64,000 nt of DNA from Saccharomycopsis crataegensis (GCF_037102585.1 NW_027043838.1:1488001-1552000); one strand, 5' to 3'; numbered from the stretch's first letter, positions 11,020 to 20,015 are shown. Notes: a model not told the origin generated them from the letters alone. Made by a program: numbers and translations.

Positions 11020-12345
11020 TTATTGTGCTAGTGTGTAGAGTTGATCTATCCAACCAGGAATTAGTTTGTTAGTTTCAAGATATGTGTCTCTAACTAATTC
11101 TTGATTCTTAATTATGCTGGATGACGCCATCAATTTAGTAGAACAATATAAACTGGCACCAGTCCATGATCCCAAAGATATAATTGCTTCATATTTGGCA
11201 TTCCCCGCTGATCTTAATTCATGCATTATTCTTGATTTCAACCCAGGAATATCTGACAAAAATCCAGTAAACATGATTCTTTTGCTGAGAACCGGTCTTA
11301 TATCTATTGGTAAACTGTCTAGTACCTCAATAATTAGACTTGCTAGAGGTATTTCATCGTCATCAATTTCTTTGGGAGTTATCTGAGGAAAAAACTCTGA
11401 TTCCAATGCTTGGAAACGTAGCCTGTTTGGAATTTTGATGTTATTTTTATAACTGAATACATTATTATCATCATTATCACCATTACCATTACCATAACTG
11501 TCGTTGAGATTCTTGCAGTATACTACTTCATGGATAAGATCTTCGATAAAATGAAATACTTCATTTTTGTTATTAATATCAATGCCTTCAACGTGCTGTT
11601 TATTGTTCAACAATTGTCTCAAAACTGCATAGTGAAGCTGCTTCCCTGATCCTCTGGTTGTGGTTTTGATATTTTTGTATAATAACTTCTGATCAAACAC
11701 TGGCGATATGGTTATCATATCCCAATCCAAGTCTACCACAAGCCCATTTTGAGTGCCAGCACTCAAAATACTAAGGAGAGAGTCCGGTAAGAAAATCAAC
11801 AGCTGAGCATGAATGTAATTCAATAGGACGTTTGCTATGAGTCTTCGAATATGATCTGGAAGGAAAATCGATACTGGAATGATAACTTTGCACCGTTTAG
11901 AATCGACCAAGAGATCGGAGTTGTAAATATGGGACACGATTTTCTCAAGGAGTCGTTCAGTATTGGAGCCCTGAAGTGGTTCAAGGGTCTGGAAAAGTAA
12001 AAAATCATCATGGAAAAGCCATCGCTTATGAATGAGATCCAGTTTGTAGAAATTATCAATGGTGGCATTTAGTTGAATACTGGGATCGAGAATTGATTCG
12101 GATAAGGATCTGTGATTCTCTGCGGTCAAAGCATAAGATGCACCATTAAGAGAAATCGAGGCCATATTAAGGGATTGATCACCATTAGTTTTTGATGGTT
12201 TCTGGATATGAAAATTCATTATTGGGTCATTGGTTTGTAAGGTGGAAATCGGAGCAGCATCACCGGCAAACCCAGCTTTAATGAGTCTTGATCCAATCTC
12301 AAGAATCACAGGATAATATTGCTGTACCATCAGTTCCTGATCCAT
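11020..12345 (-). CDS. ARP10: Actin-related protein 10 (dynactin pointed-end subunit)
   Basis: From the ATG at 12345 the protein has 441 residues. It begins with the actin-fold strand YYPVILEIGSRLIKAGFAGDAAP, and later shows LLVDSKRCKVIIPVSIFLP, LLIFLPDSLLSILSAGTQNGLVVDLDWD (the second phosphate-binding strand region) and IMFTGFLSDIPGLKSRIMHEL near the C-terminus. Canonical actin nucleotide residues are poorly kept, as expected of the divergent Arp10/Arp11 group, which caps the Arp1 filament in dynactin. The frame continues upstream to ATGs at 12471 and 12555, but that part is a poly-Glu run and a poly-Lys run read from a T-tract, so I chose the start next to the conserved fold. Arp10 rather than another divergent Arp is likely, not certain. 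Confidence 0.75.
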   Translation of the reverse strand: MDQELMVQQYYPVILEIGSRLIKAGFAGDAAPISTLQTNDPIMNFHIQKPSKTNGDQSLNMASISLNGASYALTAENHRSLSESILDPSIQLNATIDNFYKLDLIHKRWLFHDDFLLFQTLEPLQGSNTERLLEKIVSHIYNSDLLVDSKRCKVIIPVSIFLPDHIRRLIANVLLNYIHAQLLIFLPDSLLSILSAGTQNGLVVDLDWDMITISPVFDQKLLYKNIKTTTRGSGKQLHYAVLRQLLNNKQHVEGIDINNKNEVFHFIEDLIHEVVYCKNLNDSYGNGNGDNDDNNVFSYKNNIKIPNRLRFQALESEFFPQITPKEIDDDEIPLASLIIEVLDSLPIDIRPVLSKRIMFTGFLSDIPGLKSRIMHELRSAGNAKYEAIISLGSWTGASLYCSTKLMASSSIIKNQELVRDTYLETNKLIPGWIDQLYTLAQ

Positions 12346-12371
12346 AGTTAATAAATCTTCTCCTCCTCCTT

Positions 12372-12395
12372 CTTCTTCTTCTTCTTCTTCTTCTT
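12372..12395 (-). repeat. CTT/GAA microsatellite upstream of the ARP10 start
   Basis: A run of CTT on the plus strand (GAA on the minus strand), just upstream of the preferred ARP10 ATG. It would encode poly-Glu if an upstream ATG were used. Confidence 0.6.
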
Positions 12396-12480
12396 TATTT
12401 AGAATATATTTGTTGATAGTTAGCTCATCGCATTGGATTTTCTGGTTGTTATTGTTATCATCATTTTTCATAGACCACTG

Positions 12481-12505
12481 TTTTTTTTTTTTTTTTTTTT
12501 TTTTT
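12481..12505. repeat. T25 homopolymer in the ARP10/RAD17 divergent promoter
   Basis: An uninterrupted tract of about 25 T residues lies between the two divergent starts. Poly(dA:dT) tracts of this kind exclude nucleosomes in yeast promoters. Confidence 0.7.
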
Positions 12506-12553
12506 CCCCACCATTTACAAACAACTAACATCAAACAGTGGCAACTCACATCC

Positions 12554-14119
12554 ATGGAAGATCAACTGTTGGATCAGGATAATATCTTTGAGGCCTCGAC
12601 CACTGAGATCTCCCATATTACCGCAGTGCTTTCTGCCATTGCCCAGGTGGGGACCAATGCAAAGCTTTTCATCGGTAGTGATGGGTTGATCTTTGTTTGT
12701 GAGAACGTCCATACCATCAGGGCGTCTGCTACTTTTGACAAAGGGTTATTCGAATATTACCTGTTTCGTCCCAAACCTGATGGGCAAAATCAAGATAAAA
12801 GCAAAAATAATAATACTGCTGCAAGTGAGACAGATGTTTCTAGCGATGATGATGATAATAATAATAACCAGGCCAATGGGTTGAGTCAGAAAGTGAAACA
12901 GATCAGAAAACATGTTAGAGAAACTATTAAAATATGTCTTGATATATCCTCTGTTGTTGAATCATTCATGATTGCTTCATCATTATCGAAAGTGAACAAA
13001 GAGAATGTCAAGAATGTAACGGTGCGTTGCAAGCTTTGTTATAAAGGACCGGGGGAAAACTTTGAAATCTCATTTTCGGATCCTTTGATCACTGAAGACT
13101 GTATGTTCTCAACATTTGTCGATATAGAAGAAGAAGACCAGCGACATTTACAATTAGATACTGGTGCGTTGATTTTGGAATCGACACTACAAGCAGATGT
13201 GATTTATGATGCCCTCAATAATTTGAAGGATATGAATGTTCAAGAGCTTTATATCTATGCTGCAAACAAGATGACCAACCAGAAAACATTGGATGATGGA
13301 AGAGTCGAGCAGAATCAATTGATGTTTATATCGAAGGGAGAAATGGGGTATTCAAGGTTTGTGTTTCCCGAGTTGGAAAAACTCGTCATTAGGCAGTACG
13401 ATCCCACGGAATATCAATTCAGAGTGGTGAAGAACGACTTCATTGTCAGTGTTTACAAATTTGATATGTTCAAGAAAGTCATGAAGGCGGTGAAACTCAG
13501 TTCTAAGATTCGTATTAGAAAAGATAATAAAGGGATAATTAGTGTCCATCTATTGACGGCGTGTAACATTGATGGTATAAGTGTTAACCCCAAGATTTTC
13601 GGGGTGGTCCCCAAGGGGAACAACATTAGAGAAAATCCTCCGGATTTGGGTAGGAGAAAACCACTATATGATGGAACCATCATTGAATTTATCCTATTGG
13701 AGCTTGTGGTGAATGATGATGATGATGATGGTGGTGGTGGGGAAGATCCATTCGACAAGAGAGAGATCATTGAATTGATCAATAACGCCGAAGATGGATC
13801 GGGATCACATTCGAAAAAACGGAGGAGGACTCGATCTAAAAGATTAACTGAAGATTACAGACCTTCTGGGGGCCTTGATGTTGTCAATGCCTTGAAGAAG
13901 AAACAACAACAACAACAACAACACCACTCAGTTATTGATCAAGGGAATTACAACGATTTGCCAATAATCATCAACACCTCCAGAGGAATCAATGATATTT
14001 TGCACAACATTACGGTGAATAAAGGAGATGGTCCACTAGCAGAAGGATTTTTGGATGATGGGACTGTTCTAGAAAATGACTACGAAATCGATGATAATGA
14101 TAATGATTTTTTCTTTTGA
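12554..14119 (+). CDS. RAD17: DNA-damage checkpoint clamp subunit Rad17 (Rad1 orthologue)
   Basis: A 521-residue PCNA-like protein. The start MEDQLLDQDNIF is the first ATG after the T-tract. Recognisable blocks are FIGSDGLIFVCENVHTIRA and ASATFDKGLF at the N-terminus, the inter-domain segment FVDIEEEDQRHLQLDTGALILE, and FVFPELEKLVIRQYD. S. cerevisiae Rad17 forms the 9-1-1 clamp with Ddc1 and Mec3, loaded at DNA damage sites by Rad24-RFC. The C-terminal 130 residues are acidic and low-complexity, with KKRRRTRSKR resembling a nuclear localisation signal and a Gln run. Codon 70 is CTG where relatives tend to have Ser or Thr. It is divergent from ARP10. Confidence 0.82.
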   Translation: MEDQLLDQDNIFEASTTEISHITAVLSAIAQVGTNAKLFIGSDGLIFVCENVHTIRASATFDKGLFEYYLFRPKPDGQNQDKSKNNNTAASETDVSSDDDDNNNNQANGLSQKVKQIRKHVRETIKICLDISSVVESFMIASSLSKVNKENVKNVTVRCKLCYKGPGENFEISFSDPLITEDCMFSTFVDIEEEDQRHLQLDTGALILESTLQADVIYDALNNLKDMNVQELYIYAANKMTNQKTLDDGRVEQNQLMFISKGEMGYSRFVFPELEKLVIRQYDPTEYQFRVVKNDFIVSVYKFDMFKKVMKAVKLSSKIRIRKDNKGIISVHLLTACNIDGISVNPKIFGVVPKGNNIRENPPDLGRRKPLYDGTIIEFILLELVVNDDDDDGGGGEDPFDKREIIELINNAEDGSGSHSKKRRRTRSKRLTEDYRPSGGLDVVNALKKKQQQQQQHHSVIDQGNYNDLPIIINTSRGINDILHNITVNKGDGPLAEGFLDDGTVLENDYEIDDNDNDFFF

Positions 14120-15048
14120 AAAAAAAAAAAAAGATGGCTTTAGTTCTTTTGCTTCATGTTCTTTTTTTTTTCCTTTTGACTTCAGTTTTGTATTATTAAT
14201 ATTAAAGAACTAATGTATTATATATTCAATGAAAAACTAAATTATTGTATATTCAATGAAAAACTAAATTATTGTATATTTATTAAATGAAAATTGGCCA
14301 CGGTAGATGCAATTTACATGATATTAACAGTTACGTCCATGCGATGGGTTTCTAAATACTTTACAATGAAAATTTATTATCATGGTCTCTTTAAAAGGTT
14401 AGAATATACATTATTCTTTAAAGTCAATATTTCATAGAAAAAAAAAAAAAATAAGTCAATGTGCTTACAAAGTTCCCCTCAGTTTGTCGAAATAGATATC
14501 GGAGCTATCTTTTGTGAGGCAACCTTTTGGAGTTTGAAATATCAGTGAGAGATTGAACGTACCTTGCATTTAAGGATTGCTTTTTCTGCGGTATTTCTGG
14601 ATGGAATAGCTAACTTTTGACATCAGCTTATTTATTTATTTATTTTCTTGGCCAGAGTTTGTTTTGATCTCGGTAAGAGTTTGATTTTTTTTTTCTTTTT
14701 TTTTTTTTATCCAAGTTTGGGGTGGAATTGTTTAATAATAAAACAGATTACAGAAATGAGAGGTGGGAAAAGGCTGTTGTGAAAAAAACAAACAAACAAA
14801 CAATGATGGAATTTGGAAGATTATACATAACAGTTTAGAAAGTGACCTATTACCGATGATTCAAGAAGGGCTTATTATTGTGCCTATTTTCCTTTTAATC
14901 ACTGGCGATACATCTTCAAGAGATATTCAAATGAGATCTTCAAGATAAATTAATTCAAGATGAGTCCCAGTGATAGTCTGTCCAAGATATACTCAAATGA
15001 CATCCTCTTCATGATAAATTCAAATGGCATTCTGTTTTCAAGAAACAC
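14120..15048. other. Convergent intergenic region, RAD17 to TVP15
   Basis: Contains a 27-bp perfect tandem duplication, several A and T tracts, and degenerate repeats adjoining the TVP15 stop. No coding frame is supported; the longest open frame (14763-14948) lacks family-like features. Confidence 0.5.
14221..14274. repeat. 27-bp perfect tandem duplication
   Basis: Bases 14221-14247 and 14248-14274 are identical, beginning TATATTCAATGAAAAACTAA. They lie in the 3' flank of RAD17. Confidence 0.9.
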
Positions 15049-15075
15049 TTAAATGACATCCTCTTCGTCTTGGTT
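14925..15075. repeat. Degenerate repeats of about 30 bp spanning the TVP15 3' end
   Basis: Related units share a core like CAAATGACATCCTCTTC: about 14925-14952, 14990-15018, 15019-15047 and 15048-15072. The last one contains the TVP15 stop and final codons. Units are clearly diverged, and the boundaries were set by eye. Confidence 0.6.
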
Positions 15076-15967
15076 ATGCAATGCGGCAAAGTCAGATCTC
15101 ATGTTTTCTGGAGGTAAAATATTTGGCACGAATTGTAGAGCACAATAACCAATCCCCACAAATGAGATAAGGAATCCTGGAAACACCCGGAGAATATGGT
15201 CGTGAGACACGATTATTCCAATAAGGAGGTAGAAAATACCACGGCCAATGAATGAGAAGAGGAAGGAAGCATAATTGTAGACTTCTTGGGGCACTCTGAT
15301 TTCTATAAAACAATAGATAGTATTTGTTAGTATTGATACATATATCTAAAGATAATTCCAATAATATTATTCTCTTTATACCATCGCATTACTTACCAAG
15401 AAAGATTATTCCCGCACCAAAGAATATCACAAATAAACCTAAAAAGAACTGCACCACTTAGTTAGTAACCTCTGGTTCTTGGGTGTGTTTTTCCATTCTC
15501 TCCAGATATAATAATACTAGAAAATCAATCAATCAGTATCTTGAATTAATATCAATCAAACCATTGTTATACATACATCCTGACTATTATTTTCATTGGT
15601 TAGTACCTGAATCAATGACGAGCGAAAATAGTAGATTATACATACAACCCTGAGAGTAATTGTGAAATACCGCATAACACCTATATTATATACTTGTTAG
15701 TATCGTCATTTCTTTTCTTAATTACCATGTTATATATACATCACCTAAGCCATTTCTTCTTCTTCTTCTTCTTCTTCTTCTTCTTCTTCTTCTTCTTCTT
15801 CTTCTTCTTCTTCTTCTTCTTCTTTGTATATCCCACAACGTAATCTGGTATTATCAAAGTGTGTCAAAGATAACTAAACTCACACTCAATGCACCAACGG
15901 CAAAATTGGCAATCTTGAAGGCATTGCTGAAATCACGGGTGTTGTCACTGATGTTAGAGAAATCCAT
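15049..15967 (-). CDS. TVP15: Golgi/TGN membrane protein Tvp15, five exons
   Basis: Exons on the minus strand: 15967-15884, 15680-15646, 15583-15577 (7 nt), 15448-15397 and 15302-15049. Together they make 432 nt and 143 residues, about the length of S. cerevisiae Tvp15 as I recall it. The product starts MDFSNISDNTRDF, has four membrane segments, and contains VLCGISQLLSG, FFLGLFVIFFGAGIIFLE, VPQEVYNYASFLFSFIGRG and an acidic tail NQDEEDVI, matching the order of Tvp15 motifs. Tvp15 resides in late-Golgi vesicles with other Tvp proteins. Every intron has a GT donor, an AG acceptor and a TACTAAC branch. Leaving out the 7-nt exon breaks the frame. Four introns is unusual for a budding-yeast gene. 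Confidence 0.85.
15303..15396 (-). other. TVP15 intron 4
   Basis: On the minus strand: donor GTAAGT (complement of 15391-15396), branch TACTAAC (15326-15332), acceptor TATAG ending at 15303. Length 94 nt. Confidence 0.85.
15449..15576 (-). other. TVP15 intron 3
   Basis: Donor GTATGT (complement of 15571-15576), branch TACTAAC (15461-15467), acceptor GCAG ending at 15449. Length 128 nt. A TTTTTAG seven bases further on would break the reading frame. Confidence 0.75.
15577..15583 (-). other. 7-nt microexon of TVP15
   Basis: TCAGGAT on the minus strand, between an AATAATAG acceptor and a GTATGT donor. With flanking phases it encodes the end of Phe plus Gln-Asp. Total CDS length is a multiple of three only with this exon included. 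Confidence 0.7.
15584..15645 (-). other. TVP15 intron 2
   Basis: Donor GTATGT (complement of 15640-15645), branch TACTAAC (15599-15605), acceptor AATAG ending at 15584. Length 62 nt, very short. Confidence 0.75.
15681..15883 (-). other. TVP15 intron 1 with a (GAA)23 repeat
   Basis: Donor GTGAGT (complement of 15878-15883), branch TACTAAC (15696-15702), acceptor ATAG ending at 15681. A third of its 203 nt is a GAA microsatellite. Confidence 0.8.
15754..15822. repeat. (TTC/GAA)23 microsatellite inside TVP15 intron 1
   Basis: An uninterrupted 69-base run of TTC on the plus strand (GAA on the transcript strand). It is likely to be highly variable in length between isolates. Confidence 0.9.
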
Positions 15968-16877
15968 CCTTCGATTATCTTATCACTAGTAGATATTCCT
16001 TTATTTCAATTCAATTGTCCTCCTTTGGTTGGGTACTTATCTCTTTTATTTTGACAGGCGTTTGGTAATTTTCTTTATATTTTTTTTTTCTTGCTGTATG
16101 TATTTTTGTTTTTTTCGTGTGTTTTGTTTTACGTTTTTCTTTGGCGAGGCGAAGTTGCTGGCCTCTATCTACTCGCTGTATCGAGCTAATTACACTTAGT
16201 AGTCCAGTACGATATATCTTCTTTCTAATTCTCTGATCAATTATAGCTATTTCCTCGTACTGCCCCCCCGCTCCTCACACCTCACACACTATCATATGCG
16301 CATTGTTAACAATTTACATAAGATATCTGGTATATGCTGTGGTGGCGGAATAGTGATTAATCAAAAACGAACAGAGAAAGACACTCAATGAAATAATGAA
16401 TTGATCAAACAAACAGATAAACAAGATATAGGAGAGACAAAGAAAATAATAATAAAAAAAAAACACTAAAGAGAAGTCAATTTATTTATTAAATAAATTC
16501 AATCAAAGGAATAAAAATAGAGAAAACACACAAAAAAAAAAATGAGAAAAAGAGAGAGAGAGATAAAACTAGACTAATTAATTACTATAACAAATAAAAA
16601 TATATTAACTTCAACAAGGGAGGGATCAATTCTTCTAATCAAAGTAGTGGTTTGCAAAGTCAACAGTCTTCATATATAGAATTAAATAATCCGGAGGCAT
16701 CATTGGAGGTTAAGTTTGAGGGAAGAAAAATTGGATCAAATAAAAATACTCAGTACCTATATTTTTTTCTTTCACCAGATTCCCAGGTTTTCGTTTTATA
16801 TATATATATTTTTTTTTAATTATTTTTCTTTTTTTTTTTTTTTTGGATAATTCTTTATGAGCTATAACACACCATCA
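15968..16877. other. Intergenic: TVP15 promoter and 14-3-3 3' region
   Basis: Includes CT-rich sequence near the TVP15 start, a C7 run at 16263, A-rich and GA-rich tracts (16440-16565), and a TATATATATA/T-run at 16799-16845 just past the 14-3-3 stop that may take part in 3' end formation. No coding frame. Confidence 0.45.
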
Positions 16878-17651
16878 TTAATTAGCTTCATTTTCGGCTT
16901 CAGGTTGTTCTTCAGCTTCAGCTGGTTCAGGAGCGGTTTCTGACATATCAGAAGTCCACAAGGTCAAGTTGTCACGCAACAATTGCATGATAAGAGTGGA
17001 GTCCTTGTAAGATTCTTCAGACAAAGTGTCCAATTCAGAAATAGCATCATCAAAAGCTTGCTTAGCCAAGTGACAAGCACGGTCTGGACTGCTGAGAATT
17101 TCATAGTAGAAGACAGAGAAGTTAAGAGCCAAACCCAATCTGATTGGGTGAGTTGGTGGCAATTCAGTAATAGCAACGTCAGAAGCAGCCTTGTAAGCTT
17201 CCAAGGACATGTCAGCAGTTTCTTTACGCTTGTCGCTGGTGGCGAATTCAGCCAAGTAACGGTGGTAGTCACCCTTCATCTTATAGTAGAAAACCTTGGA
17301 TTCACCAGTTTGAGCAGATGGAATCAAGTGCTTGGTCAAGACACTAAGAATGTCTTCACAAATTTCAGACAATTCTTTTTCAATCTTGGATCTGTATTCA
17401 CGAATCAAAGTGACTTGAGCATCATTACCTTTAGATTCTTCCTTTTGTTCGATGGAAGAAACAATTCTCCAAGAAGCACGGCGAGAACCAATGACATTCT
17501 TGTAAGCAACAGACAACAAGTTACGTTCTTCAACAGAAAGTTCTTGACCTGAAGAGGCAACGGCCTTCATGTTTTCAACCATTTCCTCATAACGTTCAGC
17601 TTGTTCAGCAAGCTTGGCCAAATAGACAGAGTTTTCGCGAGAAGTAGACAT
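16878..17651 (-). CDS. BMH1: 14-3-3 protein
   Basis: A 257-residue 14-3-3 protein that binds phosphoserine/phosphothreonine partners as a dimer. Visible signatures are [20 protein letters not shown] at the dimer interface, [20 protein letters not shown] (first 14-3-3 signature, residues about 42-61), [19 protein letters not shown] with the phosphate-binding Lys, Arg and Tyr, [14 protein letters not shown], and [20 protein letters not shown] (second signature). The acidic C-terminal tail ([16 protein letters not shown]) is typical. Codons are strongly biased, so expression is high. Only one 14-3-3 gene is in this window, so BMH1 versus BMH2 cannot be distinguished. The leader is probably spliced (see the intron entry). 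Confidence 0.96.
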   Translation of the reverse strand: MSTSRENSVYLAKLAEQAERYEEMVENMKAVASSGQELSVEERNLLSVAYKNVIGSRRASWRIVSSIEQKEESKGNDAQVTLIREYRSKIEKELSEICEDILSVLTKHLIPSAQTGESKVFYYKMKGDYHRYLAEFATSDKRKETADMSLEAYKAASDVAITELPPTHPIRLGLALNFSVFYYEILSSPDRACHLAKQAFDDAISELDTLSEESYKDSTLIMQLLRDNLTLWTSDMSETAPEPAEAEEQPEAENEAN

Positions 17652-17660
17652 TTTTGTGAA

Positions 17661-18395
17661 CTGGATAAAGTTAGAAAGTTAGTAAAACAACAAAACTGTG
17701 ATATTTTGACAGGCTTCAAGAAATAATAACAAGAAAAAAAAAAAATTATAACGATTTGTGTGTAAATCCTAATTAATAGCTTGTGAGCGTGTGTAGATTA
17801 AGAAATGCTGTTCTTTGTTTTCCCCCGTTGTTGCAAATTAAGCGCCATCAAATCGCATAGCAGCACACCCATACATCAAGATAACATTGGCAACAATAGC
17901 AGCAGCATTGCCAACCAACCAACCAGCAAATCAAATCGAGCTTCCATAAGATGTCAACAGGAGATAACAAAACAAAAACAAAAAACAATCTAGTGAGATA
18001 TCATGATTGCAAGAAAGAAACCGCATTGCCTTTGTAAATCACTGTTGTTTGGAGCTGTGTGGCGTTGTATGTCAAAAAAGAAAAAACAAAAAAAAATATG
18101 GGGGGGCGGTAAATACCACGTAAATTAGAAAAGCCCAACGCCTACAATCCAAAAACAGCGATAATCAAAAGGCAATTCGTATGGAAAGAATGATAATCAA
18201 TATGATTATAAGCAGTGAGGCCAATCAATGGATAGATTGGTGGTAATTTTTGATGAAAAATGTCGATAAAATTGGATGAGCTGGGAATAAACAACAAGAC
18301 ACACTCACCCACACAAGATCACAGATAAATAAAGAAAAATAAAAAAGAAAAATATAAAGAAGCACTGCGATATTAGAATTGTAGTTGACACTTAC
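17661..18395 (-). other. Probable 735-nt 5'UTR intron of the 14-3-3 gene
   Basis: On the minus strand, GTAAGT (complement of 18390-18395) is the donor, TACTAAC (17678-17684) the branch point and TATCCAG, ending at 17661, the acceptor, nine bases before the ATG at 17651. The interval holds no supported gene. Transcript data would be decisive. Confidence 0.6.
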
Positions 18396-19356
18396 TACTG
18401 TTTCCAGGAAGGGAAGTGTATGAAAAGTTTATAGTATAGGAATTGGAAAGATAATACTTCGATTATGAGGAAGAAAAAGATAGAAATCGAAAGGTGGGAG
18501 ATTTTTTGTTTTTTTTTTTGCTGTTGTTTTTCTCCCAGGAGTTTCTTGGGTAGGATTATTGGGGATGGTCCGCAGATGGTCACGTGGAGACGACGGTGCG
18601 ACCTGTCCCCTCGCCGAGGGGTCGATCCCGGACCAATCAGTGACCAAAAAACCATGTTCCGGTACGGAACGTTCATCACATTGTGCACGGTCGTGTGATA
18701 CTGTGATGATGGAGCCATGCATTACTTGAGGAGATAGATATCTAAAACATGGGTTTTCAATTTACACAGTGTAATCTCTGCAAGTCGATTACTAATCGAT
18801 GTGAATCATCTGAATAACAAGACTCTGGCAATTCTTCTGGCTGATAAAAAGAGCTCATGAATTCATAAAACATTAGAAAAGTAGGATTAAGAGAAAGATA
18901 AAACATTGACTCCCTAAATCCGAGTAACTGAGATAGTCATGTAATACTCATGTAATAGTGGAGCATTTAGAATATGATGGGCAATCGTTAATGAAAGCTC
19001 AGCGTAGAAGAAGATTGAGCAACAACAATAATAATAATGAAAAAAAAAAAAAAAAGAATGGTAATACATTAATAACAACCAACCAAATAGTGGTACAATA
19101 CCAACTTTTAATAGCCAAAGAATCGATCGATATTTTGAACTAACCAAGTTTAAATGAGAGTCTCCAAAAGCAAAATCCAAAAAAAAAAAAGAAAAAAGAA
19201 ATGCATGAAACCAAACATCAAAATCTCTTCCATTTGCAACATTATATTGTTTAACAACTATCTTTCCAAAAAAGAGCGAATTAAAAAAAAGTCACATCTG
19301 TAAAATCTCACTCACAATCTTTGTTTGCCATTCTTGATACTTCTCTCTAATAACTC
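18396..19356. other. 14-3-3 upstream promoter with a GC-rich island
   Basis: Beyond the inferred 5'UTR intron, this holds a GC-rich island (18566-18690) with several candidate factor sites, an A-rich tract at about 19039-19054, and the UBC13 3' flank. Overlapping frames around 18395-18722 are low-complexity and not supported. Confidence 0.45.
18581..18677. promoter_or_regulatory. Cluster of candidate factor sites upstream of the 14-3-3 gene
   Basis: Within 100 bases: CACGTG at 18581-18586, a GC-rich inverted repeat CCCCTCG C CGAGGGG at 18607-18621, CCAAT at 18633-18637, and the palindrome GTTCCG GTA CGGAAC at 18656-18670, which runs into GAACGTTC, a heat-shock-element-like GAAnnTTC. Factor identities are inferred. 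Confidence 0.4.
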
Positions 19357-20015
19357 TTATTCTTTCTTTGCATATTTAGCGGTCCATTCCTTGGCGGTCT
19401 GTATTGCTCCAGCCTCATCTTTCTTCCAGCACTCTGCAACATCATTTGCCAAAGGATCGTCCGGGTTAGGAGAAGTCAACAAAGATTGAATACTCAATAA
19501 CAATGTTCTAATCTGTATAGCAGGAGTCCAATTCTTCTTCAAAGTATCGAGGCAAATACGGCCCAAACGATCGATATTTGGGTGATAAATCTTGGTCAAG
19601 AATCGCACTTTTGGAGCAACCATAGGATAGTCTTCTGGCAAGAATAACTCAAGTTTAAATAAGCCCCCTTCGTATGGAGATTGATCTGCTCCTTCGATGG
19701 TGACATCGAAATAACGAAGATTATCTTCGTGGGGCATCGCGGTGATGCCAGGAACAGGGTCTGAAACCAAACGTTCAGTTTCCTAGATTATCTGTTAGTC
19801 AACACAGTTTTTGATAGTATCAAGCTATAATGAGAATCATCAGCCTCTAAATATGTGGCTCTTCGGGTATAACGTAATCATAATCCATCCCATACCATCG
19901 ATATAAAAAGATAGAAAAGAAAAAATCCTAAAAAAAAAAAAATAAAAAGAGACAGACAAAACAAAAGGGTCTAATATTAACTCACTCTTATAATTCTCTT
20001 TGATAAAGCGGCCAT
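19357..20015 (-). CDS. UBC13: Ubiquitin-conjugating enzyme Ubc13, two exons
   Basis: Exon 1 is 20015-19986 ([10 protein letters not shown]) and exon 2 is 19782-19357, giving 151 residues. The joined product reads [10 protein letters not shown] then [13 protein letters not shown], with [14 protein letters not shown] containing the active-site Cys87 and the ending [10 protein letters not shown]. Ubc13 forms K63-linked ubiquitin chains with the Mms2 variant and acts with Rad5 in error-free post-replication repair. The donor is GTGAGT, the branch is of GACTAAC type and the acceptor is TCTAG. Exon 2 alone has no ATG start at its front, so the intron is required. S. cerevisiae UBC13 also has a 5'-proximal intron. 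Confidence 0.95.
19783..19985 (-). other. UBC13 intron
   Basis: Donor GTGAGT (complement of 19980-19985), branch-like GACTAAC near 19788-19794, acceptor CTAG ending at 19783. Length 203 nt; it interrupts the frame after codon 10. Confidence 0.88.

Noticed and set aside
12410-12553. Upstream extension of RAD17 with a poly-Phe run
   Set aside because: No ATG start; the Phe run is the T25 tract read in frame.
18570-18636. tRNA-like segment: GGTCCG and CGGACC ends with GGGGTCGATCCC
   Set aside because: Terminal bases pair, but no D-arm or anticodon arm of normal size forms, the T-loop lacks TTCGA, and a perfect hairpin (18607-18621) explains much of the pairing.
18395-18722. Overlapping minus-strand frames of about 100 codons upstream of the 14-3-3 gene
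   Set aside because: They end in T/A-rich leader sequence and cover the regulatory GC island; no protein-like motif.
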